A stretch of 64,000 bases of DNA from a bacterium (GTDB lineage Bacteria; Acidobacteriota; Thermoanaerobaculia; Multivoradales; JAHEKO01). Shown piece after piece: positions 26,630-35,197 of this stretch. The stretch's first letter is position 1, and every line of letters begins with the position of its first letter. The stretch lies in contig JAAENP010000385.1 of the NCBI GenBank assembly GCA_024224155.1, positions 1 through 64,000 on the forward strand, read 5' to 3'. The translations under genes were made by a program, and so were the position numbers. Below the pieces are notes generated by a model, which saw only the letters and a list, made by a program, of their open reading frames with translations, had not been told where the DNA came from and did no database searches.

Positions 26630-26739
26630 TGGGACCTCCTTCTTCTTGTTCGGAATTGGCTTCGGACGGACGTTCGCATAGCGAAAGGTACTTAGTCAAC
26701 TACGGACGTTTGAGCTGCAAGTTCCACACCCCTACGAGG

Positions 26740-26767
26740 TTTATGTAAGGATCTCTATAAGGTGCAA
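26740..26767 (-). promoter_or_regulatory. Candidate promoter of the TonB-dependent receptor
   Basis: On the minus strand TTGCAC (26767-26762) and CATAAA (26745-26740) are 16 bases apart in an AT-richer patch. This would give a leader of about 100 bases. The leader contains TTCGC-TAT-GCGAA (26673-26685) and ends in a strong ribosome site, unlike the short or absent leaders elsewhere in the window. Confidence 0.4.
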
Positions 26768-26854
26768 TGAATGAGGTGTTTAGAGCGTTTGCCGGGTTAA
26801 CGACTCGCCGGCAAGGCCTCCTGATTCAAAACAATGGATCCAAACCCTTGAATG

Positions 26855-27844
26855 CTACCTCTTTTTGAGGCTCTTCATGAGCCTCGGCACACGTGGATCC
26901 CCTGGCGCGGCCGAGCGCAGATACGACAGATGGATTGCAGCCGCCGTCTGATTGCCGTGCTCCACGAGGAGGGGAATCAGCTCCAATCGGGGCTCGATGT
27001 CGCTGGGGTCGGCGGCAATCGCAGCCTCGAGCAGGCGAACCCTGTCTTCGACCGTCTTGAGCTCTTCGAAGCGCTGCAGTGCACGCCGAGCCGGCTCACT
27101 CTCTCCGCTGCGCAGCAAGGCCTGCGACAGAAGATAGAGAGTCTCGGATCGACTGGGTCTTTGATCGAGCGCTCGCCGCAAAACCGGAACCGCTTGGGAA
27201 GGGCGCCCGGACTGCAACAGAATCCGGCCCAGCAGGAGATTGGGCTGCAGGGACAGCGGTGCCAGCGCGACGAGATCCCGGGCGATCTCCTCCGCGGCGG
27301 CGAAGTCTCCCCGGGCCAGCCGGAGCTCGGCCAGGGCGGTGCGGGCAGCTGCGTCGGCGGGCACCATGGCAAGGGCAGCCTGGATGTCACCAAGTGCTTC
27401 CTCGGGACGCCCCAACTTGAGCAGAGACAGGCCTCGATAGATCAGTGGATGCGGATTGCCGGGTGCCAGCCGGCGAGCCCTGGTTAGCGCCCTCTCGGCC
27501 TCGAAGTAGCGGGCGGACTGAAACAGAGTCAGTCCTAACAGGAGGGCCGCGTGGCCGTCACCGGGCTCGGCCGCCAGAGCGCGTTCGAAGTGATCTTGGG
27601 CACAGCGCAGCTGGGTCGCCGCCAGACAGGCCTGGCCGAGCATCACCTGGACCCTCTCGAAGGCGGGATCTTGAGCGGCCACGGCTGACAGGAGGTCCAG
27701 TGCCTCGACCACTCGGCCCCTCTCGAAGGCCGCGACACCGTCGCGGTACCGCCCGGCGATGTCGCTCGCGGACCGGGGTGGGGAAGTGAGGCCAGCTAAC
27801 AGAACACCCACGACGACGAGGGCTCCAACGCTCGCAGCCCTCAA
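26855..27844 (-). CDS. TPR-repeat protein coupled to the CRTAC1-like lipoprotein
   Basis: This protein of about 329 residues has an N-terminal hydrophobic segment (about 5-20, VGALVVVGVLLAGL), which could be a signal anchor. Eight or so TPR units follow (about 30-325), such as ALDLLSAVAAQDPAFERV and HFERALAAEPGDGHAALLLG. The frame is open further upstream inside the neighbouring gene. TTG 27844 overlaps that gene's TGA (TTGA) and has GAGGTG 5 bases upstream, a standard coupled start, so I chose it. It probably assembles with the lipoprotein encoded upstream. No enzymatic motif is seen. Confidence 0.8.
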   Translation of the reverse strand: MRAASVGALVVVGVLLAGLTSPPRSASDIAGRYRDGVAAFERGRVVEALDLLSAVAAQDPAFERVQVMLGQACLAATQLRCAQDHFERALAAEPGDGHAALLLGLTLFQSARYFEAERALTRARRLAPGNPHPLIYRGLSLLKLGRPEEALGDIQAALAMVPADAAARTALAELRLARGDFAAAEEIARDLVALAPLSLQPNLLLGRILLQSGRPSQAVPVLRRALDQRPSRSETLYLLSQALLRSGESEPARRALQRFEELKTVEDRVRLLEAAIAADPSDIEPRLELIPLLVEHGNQTAAAIHLSYLRSAAPGDPRVPRLMKSLKKR

Positions 27845-29586
27845 TCCGACACCTCGACGCTCACGAGAGAATGCCGCGAGACGATGCCCTCGCCCTGGCG
27901 CCAGTGCAGACACTGGCCGCCGGCGACGTCCCGAGTCGCCTCCATCGAGCCATCGGGCCACCGAATCTCGAGGTGCCCGATCGTGGCTTCATCCCCAAGG
28001 CCCAGATGTACACCTGTGTCGCTGTGGGACGCATAACTTCCGCCCCCGTGGGACTCGCGAAGCAGGAATCGTCCGTTCAACCGGGCCACGACCCGGGCGC
28101 CGTGGGCGGAGCTGTTGGGGTCCGCGGCCCGGAGCTTCAAGACGACGAACCGCCTTGGCGTCCCCGCGTCGTTGCGCCAAACCCGAAGCCGGTCTCCGGA
28201 GCTGGCGATTACCAGATCGCGGTCGCCATCACCATCGATATCGCCGCTCGCCACGCCCCTCGAAGACAGAGGCGCGCCCGGGAACTCCAAGGTCTCGAAC
28301 TCGCCGTGCCCCTTGTTGAGGAAGAGCTGATCGCTCATGGCGAATGAAGATCCGCGAATGAACTGCTCGGCGTTGTCGTAGACGTGGCCATTGGCCACGG
28401 CCAGGTCCAGGTCACCGTCGCCTTCCACATCCAGCGCCGCCATACCGAAGCTCACCTTCTCGTTCGACGGAAAGCCCAGGCCGCTCGGGTAGGTCGCGTC
28501 GTCAAAGAAGCCCTCGCCGGCATACGTGTACAGGCGATTCGGCTCCTTCTGGAAATTGGTCGCAAAAATGGACTGCCTGCCGTCCCCGGTCAAGTCCCCG
28601 ATGACGGCGGCCATCCCGCCCTCGACCTGCCCGGCCATGCTGTAGCCCACGCCGGCCTCCGTGCCGCCCTCTGACAGCACACCGTTGCGGTTCCAATAGA
28701 GGTGATTCCTCGAACGATCGTTGGTGATGTAGAGGTCCGGATACCCGTCGCCTTCGATGTCGCCCACGGCCAGTCCCATCCCACGGCCGTCGGCAAGGAT
28801 GCCGGCTGACTCGGAAACGTCGGTGAATCGCCCGCCGTCGTTCCGGTAGAGCCGATCGCGAGCCGGCGAGAAGATCTCCGGGCTGCAATAGATCGTGAGA
28901 GTCCCGGCCTTGCAGGGAGTCTCCCGGCCGGCGTCGTAGTCGAGGTAGTTGACGACGTAGAGATCAAGGTCGCCGTCACGGTCGAAATCCAGGAAGGCGC
29001 CGCCCACGCTCCACAACGGGTCGTCGACGCCCACGTCCACCTTGGCGAACCGGCCCTCGCCGAGGTTTCGATACAGGGCGTTGGGACCGTAGTTCAAGAC
29101 ATAAAGATCGGGCCGTCCGTCGCCGTCATAGTCACCGACCGCGGTCCCCATTCCGTAGCCGGAGTCGCCGACACCCGAAGCATCGGTCGCATCGACAAAC
29201 CTTCCATCACCTCGGTTCAGGTAGAGCCGGTTCGGAGGCCGGGCGGAATCGGCGGTGGCAACCAGCGCGCCGCCATTTACCGCGTAGAGGTCAAGATCAC
29301 TATCGCCGTCGGCGTCGAAAAGCGCCACGCCCGGGGCCATGGTCTCGGGGAAATGCCTGTCTTTGGTAGCACCCTTGTCGTGGATGAAATCGATGCCGGT
29401 CGCCGCCGTGATGTCCCGGAATGGGAAAGCGTGCGCCTCGGGGTAGGCCGACGCAGGGCTGGCGGTGTTCTCGACAGGCTCACTGTGGGGCCTCACCGGC
29501 GCATCGCGGCCGCAGCCGGCGAGCAGGGCCAGCAGTGTCATCGACCCGATCAAGCCGGAGCGGCTCGAAGCGCTAGCTTCGATCAA
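27841..29586 (-). CDS. CRTAC1-like FG-GAP/ASPIC-UnbV lipoprotein
   Basis: This 581-residue protein has a lipoprotein signal with LLALLAGC (Cys about 25). It has at least six FG-GAP/VCBS calcium-binding repeats of the type DADGDSDLDLYAVN, DYDGDGRPDLYVLN, DFDRDGDLDLYVVN and DIDGDGDRDLVIAS. A C-terminal ASPIC/UnbV domain (about 480-570) includes HGARVVARLNG, SHSDTGVHLGLG and IRWPDGS. The fold is an integrin-like beta-propeller, probably displayed on the envelope; function is unknown. TTG 29586 overlaps the GT2 gene by 14 bases. An ATG at 29541 would remove the charged part of the signal. Confidence 0.88.
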   Translation of the reverse strand: MIEASASSRSGLIGSMTLLALLAGCGRDAPVRPHSEPVENTASPASAYPEAHAFPFRDITAATGIDFIHDKGATKDRHFPETMAPGVALFDADGDSDLDLYAVNGGALVATADSARPPNRLYLNRGDGRFVDATDASGVGDSGYGMGTAVGDYDGDGRPDLYVLNYGPNALYRNLGEGRFAKVDVGVDDPLWSVGGAFLDFDRDGDLDLYVVNYLDYDAGRETPCKAGTLTIYCSPEIFSPARDRLYRNDGGRFTDVSESAGILADGRGMGLAVGDIEGDGYPDLYITNDRSRNHLYWNRNGVLSEGGTEAGVGYSMAGQVEGGMAAVIGDLTGDGRQSIFATNFQKEPNRLYTYAGEGFFDDATYPSGLGFPSNEKVSFGMAALDVEGDGDLDLAVANGHVYDNAEQFIRGSSFAMSDQLFLNKGHGEFETLEFPGAPLSSRGVASGDIDGDGDRDLVIASSGDRLRVWRNDAGTPRRFVVLKLRAADPNSSAHGARVVARLNGRFLLRESHGGGSYASHSDTGVHLGLGDEATIGHLEIRWPDGSMEATRDVAGGQCLHWRQGEGIVSRHSLVSVEVSD

Positions 29587-30337
29587 AGCTGCGACCCCCT
29601 TGGGAGAACAATCGGCTGCGCACCACCTTCATGCGGTTGAGACGAAAGAGCACCGAGGTCCAGAGCACGCCCAGGCCATAGACGACGCTGCGGCGCAGAC
29701 TGATCGACGACGCGTCCGGGAAGTACCTGGCTGGGCAAGAGACCTCGCCGATGCGAAAGCCGGAGTAGATGGCCTGCGACAGGATCTGATTGTCGAACAG
29801 AAAATCGTCCGAGTTCTTCTCGAGGGGGAGGCTGGTCAGGACTTCACGGGAGAACGCCCGGTAGCCGGTGTGGTACTCGGAGAGCTTCATGCTCAATAGC
29901 AGGTTCTGCACCAGGGTAAGGATCCGGTTGGCGACATAGCGATGCCGGGGCATGCCGCCCTTCAAGAGGCCTTCGGAGAGGATCCGAGATCCCAGCACGA
30001 CGTCGTACTGGCCGATCGCGACCATGGACGCCATGGCGGTCACGAGCTTGGGTGAATATTGATAGTCGGGGTGCAGCATGACGACGACCTCGGCGTCCCG
30101 CGCCAAGGCCTCCCGGTAGCAGGTCTTCTGGTTGCCGCCGTAGCCCCGGTTGCGTTCATGCACCACCGTCACGAGGCCCAGGCCGCGTGCCAGCTCCACC
30201 GTCTTGTCGCTGCTGGCGTCGTCGACCAAGACAACCTCGTCCACGGTTTCAGCCGGTATCTCCTCAACGGTCTGCCGAAGGGTCTTCGCGGCGTTGTAGG
30301 CCGGCAGCACGGTGACCACTCGCTTGCCATGGATCAT
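29573..30337 (-). CDS. Family 2 glycosyltransferase (DPM1-like)
   Basis: This 254-residue GT-A enzyme starts with RVVTVLPAYNAAKTLRQTV. It has the nucleotide-binding DD pair in VVLVDDASSDKT, then RGYGGNQKTCY and the metal-binding region VVMLHPDYQYSP (an HPD in place of the usual DxD), and later FDNQILSQA. It most resembles polyprenyl-phosphate sugar synthases and would make a lipid-linked sugar for the GT39-like enzymes nearby. There is no C-terminal membrane anchor of note. It heads the GT2-CRTAC1-TPR operon and is divergent from an SGNH gene across a symmetric 46-base promoter. Confidence 0.88.
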   Translation of the reverse strand: MIHGKRVVTVLPAYNAAKTLRQTVEEIPAETVDEVVLVDDASSDKTVELARGLGLVTVVHERNRGYGGNQKTCYREALARDAEVVVMLHPDYQYSPKLVTAMASMVAIGQYDVVLGSRILSEGLLKGGMPRHRYVANRILTLVQNLLLSMKLSEYHTGYRAFSREVLTSLPLEKNSDDFLFDNQILSQAIYSGFRIGEVSCPARYFPDASSISLRRSVVYGLGVLWTSVLFRLNRMKVVRSRLFSQGGRSFDRS

Positions 30338-30346
30338 AGGGGCTAG

Positions 30347-30377
30347 AGAATACTCAATTCGCTCAATTCAGTATTCT
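30347..30377. promoter_or_regulatory. Symmetric divergent promoter/operator
   Basis: AGAATACT (30347-30354) and AGTATTCT (30370-30377) form a perfect 8-bp inverted repeat. Its 15-base AT-rich centre contains two overlapping copies of CTCAATTC in tandem (30353-30360 and 30362-30369). Each arm supplies TATTCT, a 4 of 6 -10 match, to one direction. The -10 is 6 bases from ATG 30384 (plus) and 9 bases from ATG 30337 (minus). Confidence 0.5.
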
Positions 30378-30383
30378 GTAGGC

Positions 30384-31286
30384 ATGGAGTGGCGTTCAAG
30401 AGCCTTCACGGCCGCCGTCTTCCTTTCGGCTCTTCTGGCTGTGCCCACGGTCTGTCTGGGCCAGGAACCCGCGGAGCGCGTGCGCGATGAGCGCAGTCTC
30501 GCTTACCGATACGACTCGGAGCTCGGTTGGTTCCCCAAGGCCGGCAACGAGGTCAGCTACACCGGAACGCGGACCATCCGGATCGCTCACAACGCCATGG
30601 GCTTTCGCGACAAGCCCCATGCTCTCGAGAAGACACAGCCGCGCATCGTGTTCGTGGGGGACTCCTTCGTTTGGGGCTACGACGTCGAAGTCGGAGAGCG
30701 CTTTACCGAGTTCCTGCAGGCCGAGCTCGACGCGATCGAAGTTCTCAATCTCGGTGTCAGCGGTTACGGCACCGATCAGTGCTATCTGCTGCTACAGAGG
30801 TTCTTCGACCGCTACGACCCGGACGCGGTGATCTACATGTTCTCGGAGACCGACGTCTTCGACAACTCGGTCAACTTCAACTACAAGGCCTATTTCAAGC
30901 CCTACTACATTCTCAAGCAGGGGCGACTCGAGCTGCACGGTGTACCGGTTCCGCGGGCCTCAGTGTGGACAAAGGTCCTGAAGACCGTTGCCGACCGCTT
31001 TCCGCGCCTGCGCAACCGAGAGGACGTGACTCCGCATCTGATCAGCGCCATGGACACATTCGTCAAGTCGAAGGGTGCCAGCTTTGCCGTTGGGCTGATC
31101 GACGAGAGCGCGAGCTTGAGACGCCATTTCGAGCAAGAGGGCGTCGTCTTCTTTGACCTGACTCACATTGACGAGCGCTATCGCTACCCAGGGCATGGTT
31201 TTCATTGGACGCCGGAAGGGCACCGGCTCGTAGCCAAGGCCGTTCTCGCCTTTTTGCTGCACAACAGCCCAGGACCCGTCCGCTGA
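30384..31286 (+). CDS. Exported SGNH-hydrolase-like protein
   Basis: This 300-residue protein has a signal peptide (about 1-26, ending CLGQ). Its SGNH-like core has block I FVGDSFVWGYDV (Ser94), the middle block LNLGVSGYGTDQ, and a C-terminal HWTPEGHRLVA with the His of block V, where the usual Asp is not obvious. These proteins de-acylate or acylate glycans; with the polysaccharide genes around it, a surface-polymer substrate is plausible. ATG 30384 follows a -10-like hexamer by 6 bases, and the frame upstream of it has no support. It is convergent with the deacetylase gene. Confidence 0.8.
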   Translation: MEWRSRAFTAAVFLSALLAVPTVCLGQEPAERVRDERSLAYRYDSELGWFPKAGNEVSYTGTRTIRIAHNAMGFRDKPHALEKTQPRIVFVGDSFVWGYDVEVGERFTEFLQAELDAIEVLNLGVSGYGTDQCYLLLQRFFDRYDPDAVIYMFSETDVFDNSVNFNYKAYFKPYYILKQGRLELHGVPVPRASVWTKVLKTVADRFPRLRNREDVTPHLISAMDTFVKSKGASFAVGLIDESASLRRHFEQEGVVFFDLTHIDERYRYPGHGFHWTPEGHRLVAKAVLAFLLHNSPGPVR

Positions 31287-31292
31287 GGCGAA

Positions 31293-31347
31293 CTGCACCG
31301 AGTGCAGGCCGCCGGTGCCGCCTCTCCGCGAGCGAAGAGAGGCTCGC
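31293..31347. terminator. Two small hairpins between convergent genes
   Basis: CTGCAC-CGA-GTGCAG (31293-31307) starts 7 bases past the SGNH stop, and GCGAGC-N8-GCTCGC lies at 31328-31347. Neither has a T-tract. The remaining 122-base gap shows nothing else. Confidence 0.35.
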
Positions 31348-31408
31348 TCCGAGGCGCACACGACCGGCCTTTCATTAGCCGACGCCATCGCAATGGAAGC
31401 TGCAAGGG

Positions 31409-32233
31409 CTACGGCGGTGCGGCGAGCTTGGCGCCGTCCAGATAGGCTTCGAGATCCCTCAGCGCCAGGACGGCGTACCCGTGGCCGTCGAGGTAGGTGA
31501 TGAACTCCCTAAACCGGTGCGGTCGCGTACTGACCCAGGGATGCCGTCGATCGGGGACGCCGTGGAACTGGAAGACCGGAATCTCTCCGTCACCGGCTCG
31601 CGCCAGCGCTGCCTTGAAGTCGTCAAGGGTCCACTCCGGCCGTGCATCACCGGTCGACGGAATCATCAGCGGATGGTGCCGTCCCGGAGCAAACGCGACC
31701 CCCTTACCGCCCTCATACGGATACTCCGGCGAACCACCGCGGCGGGCGAACTTGAATCCAGCGGCTTCGAGAATCGGCAACGCCTTCGGATGGAATGTGT
31801 TGGCCGGATAGGCGAAACTCACGGGCTCGGGGATACCGTGCTGTCTACACTTTTCGTTAACGGCTTCAATCTGCTCGCTCAGCCTGGTCAGGGAGCGCTC
31901 GCTGACCGCCAGATGGTCACGCGTGTGGTTGCCGATCTCGAACCCGTCCAGATGCAGCTGCCGGATCTGCTTCCAACTCATGTAGTCACGCTTGTTGGAA
32001 GGGAAATCGAAGCCTTCGGTGACGAAGAATGTCGCCGAGAACCCGTGCTCCAGAAGAATCGGGCGAACCACGGTGAAGTGCGATCGAACCGCGTCGTCGA
32101 ACGTCAGCACGACCACCTTGGCCTGGTCCGTACGCGGCCCGCTCGTTGGCTGCGACGGCTCTGCCTGGGCTACGATCTCGGCTGGCCAGACGGCCGAGAC
32201 CAGAAAGACCGCTGCTAGGCTGAGGTACCTCAT
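31409..32233 (-). CDS. Exported polysaccharide deacetylase (NodB-like, CE4)
   Basis: This 274-residue protein has a signal peptide (about 1-23) and a NodB homology domain. Motif 1 is TFDDA (D46, D47), and motif 2 is NHTRDH (H103, H107), giving the Asp-His-His metal site. Motif 3 includes the FAYPANTF stretch, and a late His occurs in PVFQFHGVPD. It should remove N- or O-acetyl groups from a polysaccharide in the periplasm. ATG 32233 gives the signal peptide; the 25 residues upstream in the same frame are discarded. It is divergent from a second SGNH-like gene with only 26 bases between starts. Confidence 0.9.
   Translation of the reverse strand: MRYLSLAAVFLVSAVWPAEIVAQAEPSQPTSGPRTDQAKVVVLTFDDAVRSHFTVVRPILLEHGFSATFFVTEGFDFPSNKRDYMSWKQIRQLHLDGFEIGNHTRDHLAVSERSLTRLSEQIEAVNEKCRQHGIPEPVSFAYPANTFHPKALPILEAAGFKFARRGGSPEYPYEGGKGVAFAPGRHHPLMIPSTGDARPEWTLDDFKAALARAGDGEIPVFQFHGVPDRRHPWVSTRPHRFREFITYLDGHGYAVLALRDLEAYLDGAKLAAPP
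32214..32222 (+). promoter_or_regulatory. Extended -10-like element of the second SGNH gene
   Basis: TGCTAGGCT lies inside the 5' end of the divergent deacetylase gene, 37 bases before ATG 32260. Confidence 0.4.
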
Positions 32234-32259
32234 TTCTCGGTCACACACCATTGAAACAG

Positions 32260-33432
32260 ATGCGCGAGCAAGACACCACTCCCGGCGTCGACCGAAGTCC
32301 GTGGGCAAGGTCCCTACGCCGGAGCGTCGGCCCGAAGCTGCTGCTCGCCGCCTTGAGCTTGCTCTCTAGTCTGTTGCTACTTGACCTCGCTGCCAGAGTG
32401 CTCTTCAGGCGCGAGCTCGATCCCGACCTCATCGCCGAGCGCAATGCCGCGACCAACTTCGGAGCGTTTACCCGACCCAGCGAAGTCCCCGGACTGGTCT
32501 ACGAGCTCTCTTCGGGTGTGCGGCTGCGTTGGAACGAGCTGGAGGCGATCGCGATCAGTGAGCTCGGCCCCTACCGGGTCGATGAGGCCGGCGAGAGACC
32601 GGTTCCCGAGCGGGCTCTTCGAATCGCGGTCCTGGGTGATTCGACCTCGTTCGGATGGAGAGTGCCGTTCGAGGTCAGCTACCCGGAGGTTCTGAGACGG
32701 TCTTTGGAAGAGCATCTTGGCGTGCCGGTCGCGGTCCGCAACTACAGCGTCCCCGGCTACAACAGCGAACAGGAGCGCCTTGTTTGCGAGCGCTGGGCCC
32801 TGCCCTCGCAGCCCGACCTGCTGATCCTGCACTACGATCACAATGATTGGGAGCCGGCAATCCGCGAGAAGCCGGCAAGCTACCTGGACCCCGCCTACGG
32901 CGACAATCCTCTTCGCTCCGCGCTGGTCAGGCTCCTACTGCGGCGAGTCCGGATCGCCCGCGAGATCGAGAGACGAGAGACGCCGCTTGCCCGCGAGCAC
33001 CGTCTCCTCGGAGACTACGCCCTCGAGGGCCCACTCTACGATCGGCATCTCGAGCAGCTGGGCCGGATCGCCGACCAAGCGGCTCGCCGCGGGATTCCGG
33101 CCGTCGCCGTCATCTTCGACGCGTTTCTGCAAAGTGAGCAAAGGCCGCTCGAAGGCGAGCATTACCGCCTGCTCCATGGCCGACTCATCCCTGCGCTTGT
33201 CGACAGGGGCTTCGAGGTCCTCGATCTCTTCCATCCCTACCAGCGCTTGATGGCGGAGCAGGGCTGGAAGGATCTGTCTCGGCTCTGGGTCGCGACCGAC
33301 GACGCTCATCCCAATGAGATCGGACACGAGCTCATCGCGCAGGGGCTGGAGCAGTTCATCCTGGGCAACAACCTGCTCGCGAGCCGGGAGGGACCGAGTC
33401 GGGAAGCGACGCGGCGCCCGACCTCCTCTTGA
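32260..33432 (+). CDS. Membrane-anchored SGNH-hydrolase-like protein
   Basis: This 390-residue protein has one N-terminal membrane helix (about 25-46) and an SGNH-type domain outside. Block I is AVLGDSTSFGW (Ser128), block II is NYSVPGYNSEQE, block III is LHYDHNDWEP and block V is DDAHPNEIGH with Asp and His. The topology resembles the anchored SGNH proteins that acetylate or deacetylate exported glycans. ATG 32260 is preferred over TTG 32251. The last 77 bases overlap tail-to-tail with the next gene on the opposite strand. Confidence 0.82.
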   Translation: MREQDTTPGVDRSPWARSLRRSVGPKLLLAALSLLSSLLLLDLAARVLFRRELDPDLIAERNAATNFGAFTRPSEVPGLVYELSSGVRLRWNELEAIAISELGPYRVDEAGERPVPERALRIAVLGDSTSFGWRVPFEVSYPEVLRRSLEEHLGVPVAVRNYSVPGYNSEQERLVCERWALPSQPDLLILHYDHNDWEPAIREKPASYLDPAYGDNPLRSALVRLLLRRVRIAREIERRETPLAREHRLLGDYALEGPLYDRHLEQLGRIADQAARRGIPAVAVIFDAFLQSEQRPLEGEHYRLLHGRLIPALVDRGFEVLDLFHPYQRLMAEQGWKDLSRLWVATDDAHPNEIGHELIAQGLEQFILGNNLLASREGPSREATRRPTSS

Positions 33433-35197
33433 GAAGCAGCACCCGCCAAGCCTCGCTCTCGTCGGCCTCGAAGACACGCTCCAGGTCGTAGGATGCCCGG
33501 ATCCAATCCCCCAGCTCCATGGCGTAGTCGAGTCCGATACCCCGGCGTCCGTACTCGCTGAGGTCGCGGGAGGTCGTGACCAGGTAGTCGGGCTTGGTGG
33601 CGTCGAGCTCCCGGATCATGCGCCGCTCTACCTCGATCGAGCCGATCTCGACCGGCGTAAGGAGGTAATAGGCGGTCGGATTCTTGAAACCGGTGAAGTA
33701 GTTGAGGCTGACTCCTTCGGGCAGCACGACCATGGTCGGGTTCTCCGGTGCGAGTCGGGTCGCCGCGTAGTCGAGAAACTCATTGAGAGACTCGGTGCGC
33801 CCGGTCGGATAGTCACGGATCATGCCCTTAGCCGTAATCAGGGTGCTGGTCTTCTCCGCATGGGAGCGCGACATCGCCATCTCGAAACGCCCGACCAGTA
33901 CCAGAGCCAGCGCCGCCAGCGCCGCGACCGTCGCACGCCGGTCCAGAAAACGGTGGGGCAGAGCGGCCGGAAGTCGAACGCCGAGCGCGTACACGACAAA
34001 AGCATAGCTCGGCACGAGAAGATAGAAGCCGTACCACATCGGATGAAACTGCAGGAGAACCCGGAGCCCGGAGAGGAAGGCGAACGCCGCCAGCAAGAGC
34101 ACTGGATCCCGGCGATCGCGAGCCAGAGAACCCACCATCGCCACGATCGCGACAACGGGAGTCGCCTGAAACAGCCGCACCTCCGCCCAGAGCCAGATCA
34201 AGAAGGCGCTCAGCGCCACGAGCGCGATCGCGCTCACGACGCCGAGGTAACGGCGTTCGAAGAACCGGGTCGCGACGACGCCCACCCCGGCCAAGATCAA
34301 GACCAGAGCGATCTTCCCAACAGGCACGAGCGTGCGGACGAGATTCTCCAGGGGCCTGTCGAAGCCGCTCACCGACTTGAAGAAGTCGGCGCTCTGAGAG
34401 TCACCGGCGAACTTGGTCAGGTTCTCCGAGAACAGACCGTGCTCGGGCAGAGCCTCGAGATCGCCGTGCGGTTCCCGGGGCGCGAACGCGGCGAGAAACA
34501 GCACGGCGACGAGCGCTGCCGAGGCCAGAGTGCCGAGGATGGCTTTCCGAGGCATGCGGTGAGCCCACCATGCCAACAGGTGAACGGCCGCGATCGCGAG
34601 GCCGATCTCCTGCTTGGAAAGTACGGCAGCGAAGAGCAGGAGGACGCTGCCGCTCAGCGAGACCGGCGACCGAGCGCCATAGAGGTGGCGCAGGAGCAGC
34701 AAGAAAGACCCCATCGAGCAGGCGGCGGCGAAGGTGGCCGCGAACGAGTAGGGGAGAACGAAATTGGCGCCTCCCGTCGAGTTGGTGAAGAAGCTCAGAG
34801 TCAGGAAGAGAAACGCCGAGGCAAAACCCACCGCGGCACCTCGGAATCCGCGGCCACCCAGGGCGCAACCGACCCCATAGAGGCCTACCATGGCGGTCAC
34901 ACCCGTGAGGGCGCCACATGCCGCGAAAACCCAGAGGGCATCTCCGAAAAGAGCGGTGATGGCCGCCAGTAGATAGGGCGCGGCGGGCCCGTAGTTGTAG
35001 AGCAGGTCGCGGTAGAGAACCCGGCCTTCGAGGATCTGGGATGGGATGTACAGATCTCGACCGAGATCGATGATCGGTTCCCCCCAGCTCTCGAAGGACG
35101 AAACGAACAGCAGAGCAGTCGTGACCACCAGCAGAGACCAGGCCACGACATGCGGCGCGAGATTGTGAGCTCGTGAGAACGGCGGCGGAGACGTCAC
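33356..35197 (-). CDS. GT39-like polytopic membrane glycosyltransferase family protein
   Basis: This 613-residue protein has about eleven or twelve membrane segments. The first periplasmic loop contains IIDLGRDLYIPSQILEGRV and YRDLLYNYGPAAPYL, the acidic and aromatic pattern of PMT/ArnT-like enzymes. The C-terminal 130 residues are soluble. It probably transfers a lipid-linked sugar onto an exported acceptor. The start GTG overlaps the methyltransferase stop (GTGA), so the two genes are coupled. Its 3' end overlaps the convergent SGNH gene by 77 bases. Confidence 0.82.
   Translation of the reverse strand: MTSPPPFSRAHNLAPHVVAWSLLVVTTALLFVSSFESWGEPIIDLGRDLYIPSQILEGRVLYRDLLYNYGPAAPYLLAAITALFGDALWVFAACGALTGVTAMVGLYGVGCALGGRGFRGAAVGFASAFLFLTLSFFTNSTGGANFVLPYSFAATFAAACSMGSFLLLLRHLYGARSPVSLSGSVLLLFAAVLSKQEIGLAIAAVHLLAWWAHRMPRKAILGTLASAALVAVLFLAAFAPREPHGDLEALPEHGLFSENLTKFAGDSQSADFFKSVSGFDRPLENLVRTLVPVGKIALVLILAGVGVVATRFFERRYLGVVSAIALVALSAFLIWLWAEVRLFQATPVVAIVAMVGSLARDRRDPVLLLAAFAFLSGLRVLLQFHPMWYGFYLLVPSYAFVVYALGVRLPAALPHRFLDRRATVAALAALALVLVGRFEMAMSRSHAEKTSTLITAKGMIRDYPTGRTESLNEFLDYAATRLAPENPTMVVLPEGVSLNYFTGFKNPTAYYLLTPVEIGSIEVERRMIRELDATKPDYLVTTSRDLSEYGRRGIGLDYAMELGDWIRASYDLERVFEADESEAWRVLLLKRRSGAASLPDSVPPGSRAGCCPG

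Noticed and set aside
26863-26881. GAGGCTC-N5-GAGCCTC hairpin near a poly-T
   Set aside because: It lies inside the C-terminal coding region of the TPR gene, and on the coding strand the run that follows is A, not T. It is not a terminator for that gene.
33314-34972. A 552-codon plus-strand frame
   Set aside because: It is antisense to the GT39-like gene; the product is rich in Arg, His and Gln with no family.
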